A stretch of 64,000 nt of DNA from Halobacteriovoraceae bacterium (GTDB taxonomy: Bacteria; Bdellovibrionota; Bacteriovoracia; Bacteriovoracales; Bacteriovoracaceae): positions 373,485 to 437,484 of the forward strand of contig PASP01000004.1 of the NCBI GenBank assembly GCA_002712005.1. Reading direction: 5' to 3'. The position numbers were made by a program, and so were the translations under genes. Shown here piece after piece: positions 17,207 to 25,244 of this stretch (positions are counted from its first letter, which is position 1; every line of letters begins with the position of its first letter). Below the pieces are notes generated by a model. It made no database searches, was not told where the DNA came from, and saw only the letters and a program-made list of their open reading frames with translations.

Positions 17207-18778
17207 TTAAGAAAAAATTTCATACTGCTCTACGTGATAATTATTCTCAGAACGAATGGCGATTTGCTTTCCAAAGGTTGTTTCCAATGTTTCCACCATA
17301 TCCATTTCGTCTGAACATAGTCTGGCGGTCACTTCAGGATGAGCATAAATATTGACCTTATCTTGATCCGATTTTTTTAATACTTTTATGAGTTCGCGTA
17401 TCAGTTCATAACAGACTGTTGTAACTGATTTAACTACGCCAGTTCCTTCACAGTAGGGACAAGAATTACACATCAAACGAGTAAGAGTATCTCTCGTTCT
17501 CTTTCTTGTCATTTCAACCAGTCCGAGGCCCGATATAGGAAGGACATTTGTTTTAGAACGATCACGTTTAAGTGCTTCTAATAGTGAAGAATAAACTTGT
17601 TCACGATGATCTTCTTTTTCCATGTCGATGAAATCAATAATGATAATCCCACCACAGTTTCTTAACCTTAACTGGTAAGCGATTTCTTTTACTGCTTCTA
17701 AGTTTGTTCTTAGTATCGTTTCTTCTAAAGTCTTACGTCCTACAAACTTCCCTGTGTTAACATCGATAGAAACCAGAGCTTCTGTTTGATCAATATTTAA
17801 GGAGCCTCCCGAACGAAGGAAGACTTTATTAGAGAGTCCTCTTTCAATTTCCATATCAAGACCAAATTTCTCAAAAAGAGGAATATCATCTTCATAGAGA
17901 TTAAACTTACCTTTTAAATTCGGAAGAAATTTTGAAGTGAACTTTTCGACTTCTTTATAATTACTTTTTGAATCGACCCAAATTTCTTGAACATCCTCAT
18001 CAGTAATGTCTCTCAGTACTTTATGAACAAAGTTTAAGTCTTTGTAGCAAAGACTGGGAGCTTTTAGACCTTCAGAAGATTTTTGAATATCCTTCCAAAT
18101 TCGATTGAGCATATTATAGTCGGACTTTAGAGTTTTATAAGACTGTCCTTCTGCAACAGTTCTTGCAATCACCCCTTTTCCATCTGGTCGTATAGTTTCA
18201 AGAATTTCTTTCAAACGATCTCTTTCTTTTTCATTTTCAATTCTTCTAGAAACACCGGTATGTTCAATAAGAGGCATGAAAACAACATGTCTTCCGGCCA
18301 AAGTAATATGACGAGTAACTCTTGGGCCCTTTGTTGAAATAGGCTCCTTTGCTACTTGAACTAGAATCTCATCCCCTTCTTTAAGAAAGCTTTCAATCGA
18401 AACATCAGGACGAAATCTCATATTCACGTGGTCTGAAAGAGTAGAAAACTCATCGGGAATAACTTCTCCCATTTTCTCCCTCTGGCCAGCAAGCTCTTTG
18501 CGGGTTCGCTCCGCTATCTCTCTTTGCTCATCGAGGGTAGGAATATACGCATCATCAACATAGAGAAAAGCCGCCTTATCATGGCCAATATCAACAAAGG
18601 CCGACTGCATTCCTGGCAAAACTCTTAATACTTTTCCTAAGTAGATATTTCCTAGGGAGGGATGCTGGCCGCGGTTTTGCTCACCGCGAACCATGAGGAA
18701 ATCTAGAATTTCCCCATTTTCAACCAGCGCAGCACGACACTCACTGAGCGTCTGGTTGATAAACAGTTGTTTTTTCAT
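17207..18778 (-). CDS. rng: Ribonuclease G (RNase E/G family)
   Basis: The protein is 523 residues, close to RNase G length and lacking the long C-terminal scaffold of RNase E. It has the N-terminal S1 domain (GNIYLGKVLRVLPGMQSAFV, DIGHDKAAFLYVDD), the DNase I-like catalytic aspartates (VSIDVNTGKFVG and IIIDFIDME) and the zinc-link cysteines (CNSCPYCEGTG). It cleaves single-stranded 5'-monophosphorylated RNA and matures 16S rRNA. ATG follows AGGA. A good promoter lies just upstream, so it is probably transcribed alone. Confidence 0.95.
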   Translation of the reverse strand: MKKQLFINQTLSECRAALVENGEILDFLMVRGEQNRGQHPSLGNIYLGKVLRVLPGMQSAFVDIGHDKAAFLYVDDAYIPTLDEQREIAERTRKELAGQREKMGEVIPDEFSTLSDHVNMRFRPDVSIESFLKEGDEILVQVAKEPISTKGPRVTRHITLAGRHVVFMPLIEHTGVSRRIENEKERDRLKEILETIRPDGKGVIARTVAEGQSYKTLKSDYNMLNRIWKDIQKSSEGLKAPSLCYKDLNFVHKVLRDITDEDVQEIWVDSKSNYKEVEKFTSKFLPNLKGKFNLYEDDIPLFEKFGLDMEIERGLSNKVFLRSGGSLNIDQTEALVSIDVNTGKFVGRKTLEETILRTNLEAVKEIAYQLRLRNCGGIIIIDFIDMEKEDHREQVYSSLLEALKRDRSKTNVLPISGLGLVEMTRKRTRDTLTRLMCNSCPYCEGTGVVKSVTTVCYELIRELIKVLKKSDQDKVNIYAHPEVTARLCSDEMDMVETLETTFGKQIAIRSENNYHVEQYEIFS

Positions 18779-18813
18779 TATTAATCCTAATTTTTAAATT
18801 TTAATCCACATTC

Positions 18814-18843
18814 ATCTTACCATTTATCCGCCATTACCGGCAA
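18814..18843 (-). promoter_or_regulatory. Promoter of the RNase G gene
   Basis: -35 TTGCCG (18843-18838) and -10 TAAGAT (18819-18814) are spaced by 18 bases, with a TGG extension before the -10. The coding start is about 36 bases downstream of the -10. Confidence 0.5.
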
Positions 18844-18872
18844 TTAGAGGAAGCTTTCGTCTAGTTCCTTTA

Positions 18873-19403
18873 TTAAATAGGAAAAATGAAAAATTCTCGA
18901 ACAACGGTAAATTCAATCTCTGCCTGATTGAGATAATCAATAAATTTCTGCTTCTCTCTTTTTTTCTTTTCATTAGAACGAGGAATAACCATACAAAGGA
19001 CTCCGCCAGATTCAATATACTCTCTCCAATAGAGATAATTTTTAATATTGGCCTGGGCTTTAGATGAAACATCAATACAGCAGAATTCATATTTTCTTGT
19101 CCACGTAAATTCAGGTGGAGAAGCTATCTTATGGAGGTTAATTTGAATTTCTTGAAGCATAGACTCTAGCTCATTCAAATCAATTTCGTGATCCTCATCA
19201 GGCTCAGGCATTTCCATGGTCTCAATATGAGCGGTTGGAAATCTCTCTCTCAAGTAGAGACTTCCGTCTCCCCTTGCCGTTCCCACTTCCATAATAGAAT
19301 TCCAATTCTTGTACAAATTAAGGTCTCTAAGGAATTCAAAAAGATATTTATATTGAGTGATGTAAATTTCAGGTGAAGGTGAAAACTTTTTTACTAGGCT
19401 CAT
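18873..19403 (-). CDS. Methyltransferase-like protein of unknown substrate
   Basis: The protein is 176 residues. The motif SIMEVGTARGDGSLYLRERFP near residues 38-56 looks like the SAM-binding loop I of a class I methyltransferase, followed by an acidic second strand (IETMEMPEPDEDHEID) and GGVLCMVIPRSNEKKK, as expected for the strand after motif III. It is short, and no substrate can be named. Its ATG overlaps the stop of the upstream methyltransferase gene by 4 bases. Confidence in the fold is moderate. Confidence 0.7.
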   Translation of the reverse strand: MSLVKKFSPSPEIYITQYKYLFEFLRDLNLYKNWNSIMEVGTARGDGSLYLRERFPTAHIETMEMPEPDEDHEIDLNELESMLQEIQINLHKIASPPEFTWTRKYEFCCIDVSSKAQANIKNYLYWREYIESGGVLCMVIPRSNEKKKREKQKFIDYLNQAEIEFTVVREFFIFPI

Positions 19404-20062
19404 AGAGACCCTCTCTTCTTGGCCATGAGTATACTAAAGCCTTGGCAGTTCTCATCATTACGATTGAAAATAAAAGGTTCAAGATTATTATTTTTAAGGA
19501 TGCTTTCATATTCTTCCGGGGCTAAGCTCGCGTGATATACCTTCTGACCAGCGACCTCTCCCCACACTTCTCCTTCTTCGGGACCAACCGTTAAGAGAAG
19601 GCACCCTCCAGCTTTTAAGCTCTGACAAATGAGGGGCAAATTTCTTCTTTGTTGTTCGTGATTGAGATGAAAGAAAGCCCCCCAGGAAATAATGCCCTCG
19701 TATTTCTGATCGACAAGCTTGTAGTCTCTCATGTCACAGAAAATCCAATGATGATCTGGATAACGCTTTCGACAAATGGAGAGCATACTTTGAGAATAGT
19801 CAGCACCCGTGACTTTATGACCTTGGGATATTAGATAGGAGGCAATCGGCTCGCCTGCACCACAGCCTAAATCTAGAATATCAAGACCGTCTTCGGTGAC
19901 TTCGGTGACTAAGGAATTGGATATATGGTCGAGAAAGAGATCAATATATTCTTTCTCAAAGAGGCTTCGATCTCTATTTCTATCATAGGAATCCGCCCAC
20001 CGTTCATAGACTTCTAAAGTACTTTCTTCTCTTTTACGTAAATCTTCTTTCTCTTTTGACAT
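19400..20062 (-). CDS. SAM-dependent class I methyltransferase
   Basis: The protein is 220 residues. It shows the standard pattern: motif I LDILDLGCGAGEPIASYL (about 62-79), motif II GADYSQSMLSICRKRYP, motif III FCDMRDYKL, and EGIISWGAFFHLNHEQQRR. The N-terminus YERWADSYDRNRD is typical of ubiE/Methyltransf_25 type enzymes acting on small molecules. The substrate is unknown. It lies 27 bases after nupC and overlaps the next gene, so the three probably share a transcript. Confidence 0.85.
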   Translation of the reverse strand: MSKEKEDLRKREESTLEVYERWADSYDRNRDRSLFEKEYIDLFLDHISNSLVTEVTEDGLDILDLGCGAGEPIASYLISQGHKVTGADYSQSMLSICRKRYPDHHWIFCDMRDYKLVDQKYEGIISWGAFFHLNHEQQRRNLPLICQSLKAGGCLLLTVGPEEGEVWGEVAGQKVYHASLAPEEYESILKNNNLEPFIFNRNDENCQGFSILMAKKRGSL

Positions 20063-20089
20063 CCCTCTTATTATAGAAAGAAGCCTTCA

Positions 20090-21307
20090 CTAAATAAAGA
20101 GTCCTGCAATACAAGCGGTCATAAAACAGGCCAATGTCCCCCCTAACAGAGAATACATTCCTAATTTTGCCAGGTCTTGTCTTCGTTCAGGAGCAATCGT
20201 TCCAATGCCCCCTACTTGAATGGCAATAGAGCTAAAGTTAGCAAAGCCACAAAGGGCATAGGTAGAAATCACTACCGAGCGCTCTTTTAACTGAGGAATC
20301 ATCTGCTGGAGATCGAGATAAGCAACAAATTCGTTAATAATGAGTTTCTTTCCAAGCAAAGTTCCTACATTCAAAATATCTTCGCTTGGAACTCCCATCA
20401 AAAAAGCAAAGGGAGCAAAGAGGTACCCAGTGATGAGTTCCAGAGAAAGTTCAGGATAACCTACGAGGGCACCAACCCAACCTAAAGCTCCATTGAAAAG
20501 GGCAATCAAGGCAATGAAGGCCAACAACATCCCCCCAACATTTAAAGCAAGCTTAAGCCCGTCTCCAGCCCCAGTTGCCGCAGCATCAATAAGGTTGGCC
20601 GTTGTTTTAGGAAGATCTAGAGAAACTTCTCCCTTCGTAGAAGACTCTTCCACTTCAGGAATAAGGATTTTTGCACAAACCAGGGCTGCAGGAGCTGACA
20701 TAACGGATGCAGCAAGTAAGTGACCAGCATCAATTCCCATGCCCACATAGGCTGCGAGAACACCTCCGGCCACCGTGGCCATTCCACCGGTCATTAACGC
20801 CATAAGCTCAGAGCGGGTCATTTTTCCGATAAAAGGCTTAACAACTAAGGGAGCCTCTGTTTGTCCAGCAAAGATATTAGCAGCAGCCGATAGAGATTCT
20901 GCTCCAGAAGTTCCCATTACTTTAACCATCACCTTAGCCGTGGCCTTAATAATGATTTGCATAACTCCTAGATGATAGAGAATACTCATAAGCGAACTCA
21001 TGAAAATGATCGTAGGAAGGACCATCACAAAGAAAATGAATCCAAACTTTCCGGTATTCATAAGGCTACCAAAGATGAATTCAGAGCCTTCATTAGTATA
21101 AGAGAGTATCCCAGTAAAAAAGGAACGAGCCCCTTCAAATACGGTCTTCCCTACTGATGTTTTTAAGATAATGAGTCCCAAAAATATTTGAAGAAAGAGT
21201 CCTGAGATAACCGTTTTCCAATTTATCTTTTTACGATGGGAGCTAAAGGCATAGCCAACAGCGAGCATGGATAACAAACCAATTAAAGAAATCAAACGTT
21301 CCAACAT
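20090..21307 (-). CDS. nupC: NupC-type concentrative nucleoside transporter
   Basis: The protein is 405 residues with about ten hydrophobic segments, as expected for the CNT family of nucleoside/cation symporters in the inner membrane. Family signatures include FIFGSLMNTGKFGFIFF, GQTEAPLVVKPFIGKMTRSE, GGMATVAGGVLAAYVGMG and YALCGFANFSSIAIQVGGIG. It lies next to the deoA and punA nucleoside phosphorylase genes, which face the other way. Together they would import and split nucleosides, useful for a predator living on prey nucleic acid. Confidence 0.94.
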   Translation of the reverse strand: MLERLISLIGLLSMLAVGYAFSSHRKKINWKTVISGLFLQIFLGLIILKTSVGKTVFEGARSFFTGILSYTNEGSEFIFGSLMNTGKFGFIFFVMVLPTIIFMSSLMSILYHLGVMQIIIKATAKVMVKVMGTSGAESLSAAANIFAGQTEAPLVVKPFIGKMTRSELMALMTGGMATVAGGVLAAYVGMGIDAGHLLAASVMSAPAALVCAKILIPEVEESSTKGEVSLDLPKTTANLIDAAATGAGDGLKLALNVGGMLLAFIALIALFNGALGWVGALVGYPELSLELITGYLFAPFAFLMGVPSEDILNVGTLLGKKLIINEFVAYLDLQQMIPQLKERSVVISTYALCGFANFSSIAIQVGGIGTIAPERRQDLAKLGMYSLLGGTLACFMTACIAGLFI

Positions 21308-21446
21308 CGTCCCCTAAACTAAGTATTTAAAGGCCACACCTTACAATAGGTGATCAAATAAAAATAGCGATCTTTTCAACTTTACACAGTTTAAACGGAT
21401 TTTAGGGAGTCACAAAAAGACTATTATTCTAAAGCGTTAGCTAATT

Positions 21447-21926
21447 TTAGAAATCAAATTGGAGATTAAATGCCGATTGGCCAGCTGCACCTACACGGGC
21501 CAGCTCCGAACTAATTTCGTGGTGGCTATTTCTATGCCAACCAGAGCGCATCACAGTCGTAAACTCAGAGGCAGGAGCGGAGTCCTTTTTCAATTGTAGA
21601 GCACCTGTGGCATCGTAGTATTGAGCACTTTTATTTGCCTGACGCCAGGCCACGACTCCCACACCAATGATAATTCCAATAGCTCCACCTACTACAATAT
21701 TATCAAGATGCTCACTAGGCTCATCAACAAAGCTTAGAGTAGATAGACCAAGAATGGCTCCACCAAGACCAGAGCCACCAACAATATACATATCAGTCAT
21801 CGTCTCTTCGAGAATATCCCCATTTTGTTGAGCACTTACACTTGGCACAATGCCCATCATGAGGCTAAGGCTTGTAAGAAGAGGAAGAAGAGATTTTTTA
21901 ACGCATCTTGCAATAGTATTTTTCAT
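21447..21926 (-). CDS. Exported protein with glycine-rich hydrophobic segment
   Basis: The protein is about 159 residues from the ATG at 21924-21926. This start places a signal peptide first (KSLLPLLTSLSLMMGIVPSVSA, cut before QQ). The open frame reaches back to a GTG at 22007, which lacks a ribosome site. The middle is glycine-rich and hydrophobic (IVGGSGLGGAILGLST, IVVGGAIGIIIGVGVV), like glycine-zipper proteins, and the C-terminus is FNLQFDF, ending in an aromatic residue as outer-membrane strands do. Family unknown. Confidence 0.65.
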   Translation of the reverse strand: MKNTIARCVKKSLLPLLTSLSLMMGIVPSVSAQQNGDILEETMTDMYIVGGSGLGGAILGLSTLSFVDEPSEHLDNIVVGGAIGIIIGVGVVAWRQANKSAQYYDATGALQLKKDSAPASEFTTVMRSGWHRNSHHEISSELARVGAAGQSAFNLQFDF

Positions 21927-22024
21927 AAAGTGACTCGGCGAATAGTAAATAATTAGTTCAATCTTATAGTTATTAGAAGAGAGTTTAATCTCAGTAATAT
22001 TTGCCACCTAGGCTTTCCCTTTCT

Positions 22025-22054
22025 ATTATACTCCCTTTCCCTATTTACTGTGAA
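22025..22054 (-). promoter_or_regulatory. Strong promoter of the 21447-21926 gene
   Basis: -35 TTCACA (22054-22049) and a perfect -10 TATAAT (22030-22025) are spaced by 18 bases. The predicted start near 22018 would give a 5' leader of about 90 bases to the ATG at 21926. The -35 coincides with a TGTGAA half-site of the neighbouring repeat. Confidence 0.6.
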
Positions 22055-22092
22055 GGGAAACGTGAACTCCGTCAAATAATCAAAGATTCACG
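22049..22092. promoter_or_regulatory. Repeated TGTGAA/CGTGAA half-sites upstream of deoA
   Basis: TGTGAA (22049-22054), CGTGAA (22061-22066) and the inverted TTCACG (22087-22092) lie between the divergent 21447 gene and deoA. Direct and inverted spacing of the same hexamer is typical of a regulator site. A nucleoside-responsive repressor would make sense here, but no regulator gene is nearby. Confidence 0.3.
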
Positions 22093-22124
22093 ATTGATTT
22101 ACAAACTAGAAATAAGGATTTTCC

Positions 22125-23462
22125 ATGCATAGTGCGTATACCATTATTGCCAAAAAAAGAGATGGTCTCGAGTTAAGTGAAGAAGAAATCAAATGGTTCA
22201 TTTCTTCATTAATTGATCCCAAAGGCTCAGTAACAGATTATCAAATGAGTGCCCTTCTCATGGCCATTTACCTAAATGGGATGACCACAAAAGAGACCAA
22301 GGCCATTACCGACGTTATGCTCTATTCTGGAAAAACTCTCAACTTCAATGTAGATCACGTTGTCGATAAGCACTCAACGGGTGGAGTTGGAGATAAGACA
22401 AGTTTTATTCTTGGCCCTATTGCAGCAGCTTGTGGAGTTAATGTACCCATGATTGCAGGGCGAGGTTTAGGTCATACGGGCGGAACAATTGATAAGGTTG
22501 AGGCCATAAAAGGTTTTGATACTTCCCTTTCTCTCGATAAATTTCAAAAAATGGTGGAAAAAGATAAAATGGTCCTTATTGGTCAAACCGGAGAAATCGC
22601 TCCAGCCGATAAGAAGATCTATGCCCTAAGAGATGTCACGGCAACAATTGAATCTGTGCCTCTCATTACAGCATCTATTATGTCCAAGAAACTTGCTGAG
22701 GGTGCTCAAGGAATCGTGATGGATATAAAAGTCGGTAATGGGGCTTTTATGAAGAATAAATCGATGGCCAAGAAGTTGGCCAAATCCATTAGACAAACAG
22801 GTCTTCGTTTTGATCGCAATATGATGACTGTACTTTCGGATATGAATCAACCGCTAGGAAATGCTGTTGGAAATACCTTAGAAATTATCGAATCCATTGA
22901 AACCTTAAAAGGTAATGGGCCCAAAGACTTAACTGAACTCTCTATTCACCTGGCAGGTGGAATGGTCCATTTGGCCGGTCTTGCTAAAACTCACAACGCA
23001 GGAATTAGAAAAGCAAAAGAAGCCCTTAAGTCTGGAGCTGCTCTAGAAGAATTTAGAAAATTAATCAAACGCCAAGGTGGTGATCATAAGGTTATCGATA
23101 ACTACTCCCTACTTCCTCAGGCAGAATACCATTATGTGGTTACAGCTGCGCGAGGCGGATATATTAAAGGAATGGATAATCGCAATATTGGACTTCACTG
23201 TGTTTCCTTAGGTGGCGGAAGAATGAAAGCCGAAGATAGCGTAGACTTTGGTGTCGGCTTTACCTTCCACAAGAAAGTGGGAGCGAAGGTAAAAGAAGGA
23301 GATCCCATTCTAACGATTCATCACAACGAAGATCAAAAAGAATTAGCAGCTTCAATCGCTGACCAACTTCTGCAAAAAGATATTTCTTTCTCTAAAACCG
23401 CTCCAAAGAAATCACAAGAGCTTATTTATGAAACAGAAGTATCTTGGGCAAAGAAATCATAA
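22125..23462 (+). CDS. deoA: Pyrimidine-nucleoside (thymidine) phosphorylase
   Basis: The protein is 445 residues. It catalyses phosphorolysis of thymidine or uridine to base and (deoxy)ribose-1-phosphate. Diagnostic segments are DYQMSALLMAIYLNGM, VDKHSTGGVGDKTSF (phosphate-binding loop), GRGLGHTGGTIDKVEAI and SKKLAEGAQGIVMDIKVG followed by GAFMK. The C-terminal domain (GVGFTFHKKVGAKVKEGDPI) is also present. ATG follows AAGGA. It is first in an operon with punA. Thymidine-only or broad pyrimidine specificity cannot be settled by eye. Confidence 0.94.
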   Translation: MHSAYTIIAKKRDGLELSEEEIKWFISSLIDPKGSVTDYQMSALLMAIYLNGMTTKETKAITDVMLYSGKTLNFNVDHVVDKHSTGGVGDKTSFILGPIAAACGVNVPMIAGRGLGHTGGTIDKVEAIKGFDTSLSLDKFQKMVEKDKMVLIGQTGEIAPADKKIYALRDVTATIESVPLITASIMSKKLAEGAQGIVMDIKVGNGAFMKNKSMAKKLAKSIRQTGLRFDRNMMTVLSDMNQPLGNAVGNTLEIIESIETLKGNGPKDLTELSIHLAGGMVHLAGLAKTHNAGIRKAKEALKSGAALEEFRKLIKRQGGDHKVIDNYSLLPQAEYHYVVTAARGGYIKGMDNRNIGLHCVSLGGGRMKAEDSVDFGVGFTFHKKVGAKVKEGDPILTIHHNEDQKELAASIADQLLQKDISFSKTAPKKSQELIYETEVSWAKKS

Positions 23463-23486
23463 TTAGTCATTTTAGTGCGAGGAAAT

Positions 23487-24320
23487 ATGAACCCTGAAAT
23501 CGTTTATAAAAACTTAGAAGAAACCACCCAATTTTTAAAAGATAAAATTGGTGGACGTGAAATTCATGCAGCCATTACTCTTGGTAGTGGATTAGGCTTA
23601 TTCACCGATAGCATGGAAAACAAACTTGTTATTTCTTATAATGACATCCCCCACTTTCATACGACAACCGTCGCAGGCCACTCTGGCGAAATGATTATTG
23701 GTGATATTTCTGGAAAAACTATTTTGGCCTTAAAAGGTAGAATCCATGCTTATGAAGGTCATAGTTTTGAAGAAGTTGTCTTCCCCACTCGAGTTATAAA
23801 ATCTCTTGGCATTAAGAATCTTGTTCTCACAAATGCCAGTGGTGGTATGAATCCAAAGTATAAAGAAGGTGATCTTGTTCTGATCAAAGATCATATTAAT
23901 TTAACGGGAAATAATCCTTTATTGGGTCCCAATCTAGAAAAGTTAGGCCCACGCTTTCCAGATATGTCTACGACTTGGACACCTGAACTGATTGAGGTTA
24001 TGCATTCAGCAGCCAATGGAATTAAATTTCCTCTTAAAGAAGGTGTTTACGTTGGTGTTCTCGGCCCTAGTTATGAAACTCCTGCAGAGATAAAAATGTA
24101 TCAAGCTCTCGGGGGAGATATGGTGGGAATGAGTACCGTAGCCGAAGCGATTGCTGCTCGTCACTGTGGACTTAAACTAGTTGGAATTTCTTGTATCACG
24201 AATATGGCAGCCGGAATTCATCAAGGTGAATTGGATCACGCCGATATTAAAGAGCAGGCCAACCGAATTAAAGAAGTGTTTGTTGACCTACTTAAAGAGT
24301 TCTTTCGTTATTTAAATTAA
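23487..24320 (+). CDS. punA: Purine nucleoside phosphorylase (trimeric type)
   Basis: The protein is 277 residues from the ATG at 23487, behind GAGGAAAT; an in-frame GTG at 23475 has no site. Features of the PNP_2 family are TLGSGLG (phosphate loop), HFHTTTVAGHSGEM, LKGRIHAYEGH, TNASGGMNPKY, GPSYETPAEI and GMSTVAEAIAARHCG with SCITNMAAG. It splits inosine and guanosine with phosphate. The gene directly follows deoA. Its last 9 bases overlap the convergent outer-membrane protein gene. Confidence 0.94.
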   Translation: MNPEIVYKNLEETTQFLKDKIGGREIHAAITLGSGLGLFTDSMENKLVISYNDIPHFHTTTVAGHSGEMIIGDISGKTILALKGRIHAYEGHSFEEVVFPTRVIKSLGIKNLVLTNASGGMNPKYKEGDLVLIKDHINLTGNNPLLGPNLEKLGPRFPDMSTTWTPELIEVMHSAANGIKFPLKEGVYVGVLGPSYETPAEIKMYQALGGDMVGMSTVAEAIAARHCGLKLVGISCITNMAAGIHQGELDHADIKEQANRIKEVFVDLLKEFFRYLN

Positions 24321-25052
24321 CGACGTTCTCCATGATACGCCTAGGGAATAGAAGCTAGAATTATATCCAGACTCTAAATCATATCCAAAAGAAAAGTCGA
24401 GCTGCAGATCTTTATGAACGAGATAGGCAGCTCCAGTATCCCAAGCATGACTCCATTGCTCTCCATCATGTTGAGCATACTCTTCTAAAAATACACTCCA
24501 TTTATCATCAAGGGCCATAGTCCAGTTGGCAATATAGCCATAAATGGGATGACCACCATCACCTGAATAGCTATGAGTAAGATTCAAATTTATGATCCCA
24601 GCTCTACCGATATTATGAATAGAAGAGAGAATATTTTCCGGACGAATTTCTTCGTTTTTAAAGTCGCCACTTCCTTTCATTTTCCATCGAGTTTGAAAAG
24701 CGAGTGAAGGTATCCAACCATCCGCCTCTGCTATGAGATTAACTCTCCCCCCGATCATCAGATTATCTATACCTGAGCCAATCCTTTCGTGGATACGATA
24801 ATTAATATTGGTACTCACTTCAAAACGCTCATCAAGGCCATAACGAAGAAAGTTATCACTCACCCAGTCGTCTGTTTTATTACTTTCTGAATAACGATTT
24901 AAGGTTACCCCACTTTGAACTTGAAATACTTGAGTACCAACAACTTCTGTTCCAATTGAAACCCCTGGTCTACCTGAAGTGATATTAGGTGAAGTCTGTG
25001 CCCAAGAAGTTGTGGATAAAAAAATCGTTAAAATAAAAATCATTTTATTCAA
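24312..25052 (-). CDS. Outer-membrane beta-barrel protein (Phenol_MetA_deg/transporter family)
   Basis: The protein is 246 residues with a signal peptide (MIFILTIFLSTTSWAQ). The mature chain alternates aromatic and polar residues as a small barrel does, starting TSGRPGVSIGTEVVGTQVFQVQSGV and ending SSFYSLGVSWRTSLI, with FRYGLDERFEVSTNINYR in between. This resembles the PF13557 family of outer-membrane channels. The start is probably TTG at 25052, because GGGAG is 6 bases before it; the ATG three codons later is 15 bases from that site. Convergent with punA and overlapping it by 9 bases. Confidence 0.78.
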   Translation of the reverse strand: MNKMIFILTIFLSTTSWAQTSPNITSGRPGVSIGTEVVGTQVFQVQSGVTLNRYSESNKTDDWVSDNFLRYGLDERFEVSTNINYRIHERIGSGIDNLMIGGRVNLIAEADGWIPSLAFQTRWKMKGSGDFKNEEIRPENILSSIHNIGRAGIINLNLTHSYSGDGGHPIYGYIANWTMALDDKWSVFLEEYAQHDGEQWSHAWDTGAAYLVHKDLQLDFSFGYDLESGYNSSFYSLGVSWRTSLI

Positions 25053-25209
25053 AGAAATCTCCCTTTTTTGATTCTAATTAAGAGGCTATAGGGTATTTTT
25101 CCTATGTCTAGGGCCAAAATCTTGGAATCTAAGGCTTTTTACTCTCTAATCGACTCTTTCGGTTAGTTTTGCCCCCCAAAATTATTTTTCTAATTCGCCG
25201 AATTTCCTT

Positions 25210-25215
25210 TATAAT
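25210..25215 (+). promoter_or_regulatory. -10 element upstream of the exonuclease gene
   Basis: A perfect TATAAT lies 30 bases before the first ATG. The -35 region (25187-25192, TTTCTA) is poor. GCCGAATT at 25197 partly resembles a sigma-28 -10, but the matching -35 is weak. Confidence 0.4.
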
Positions 25216-25244
25216 GAATAAAAAACGAATCTCTTATCGAACGA

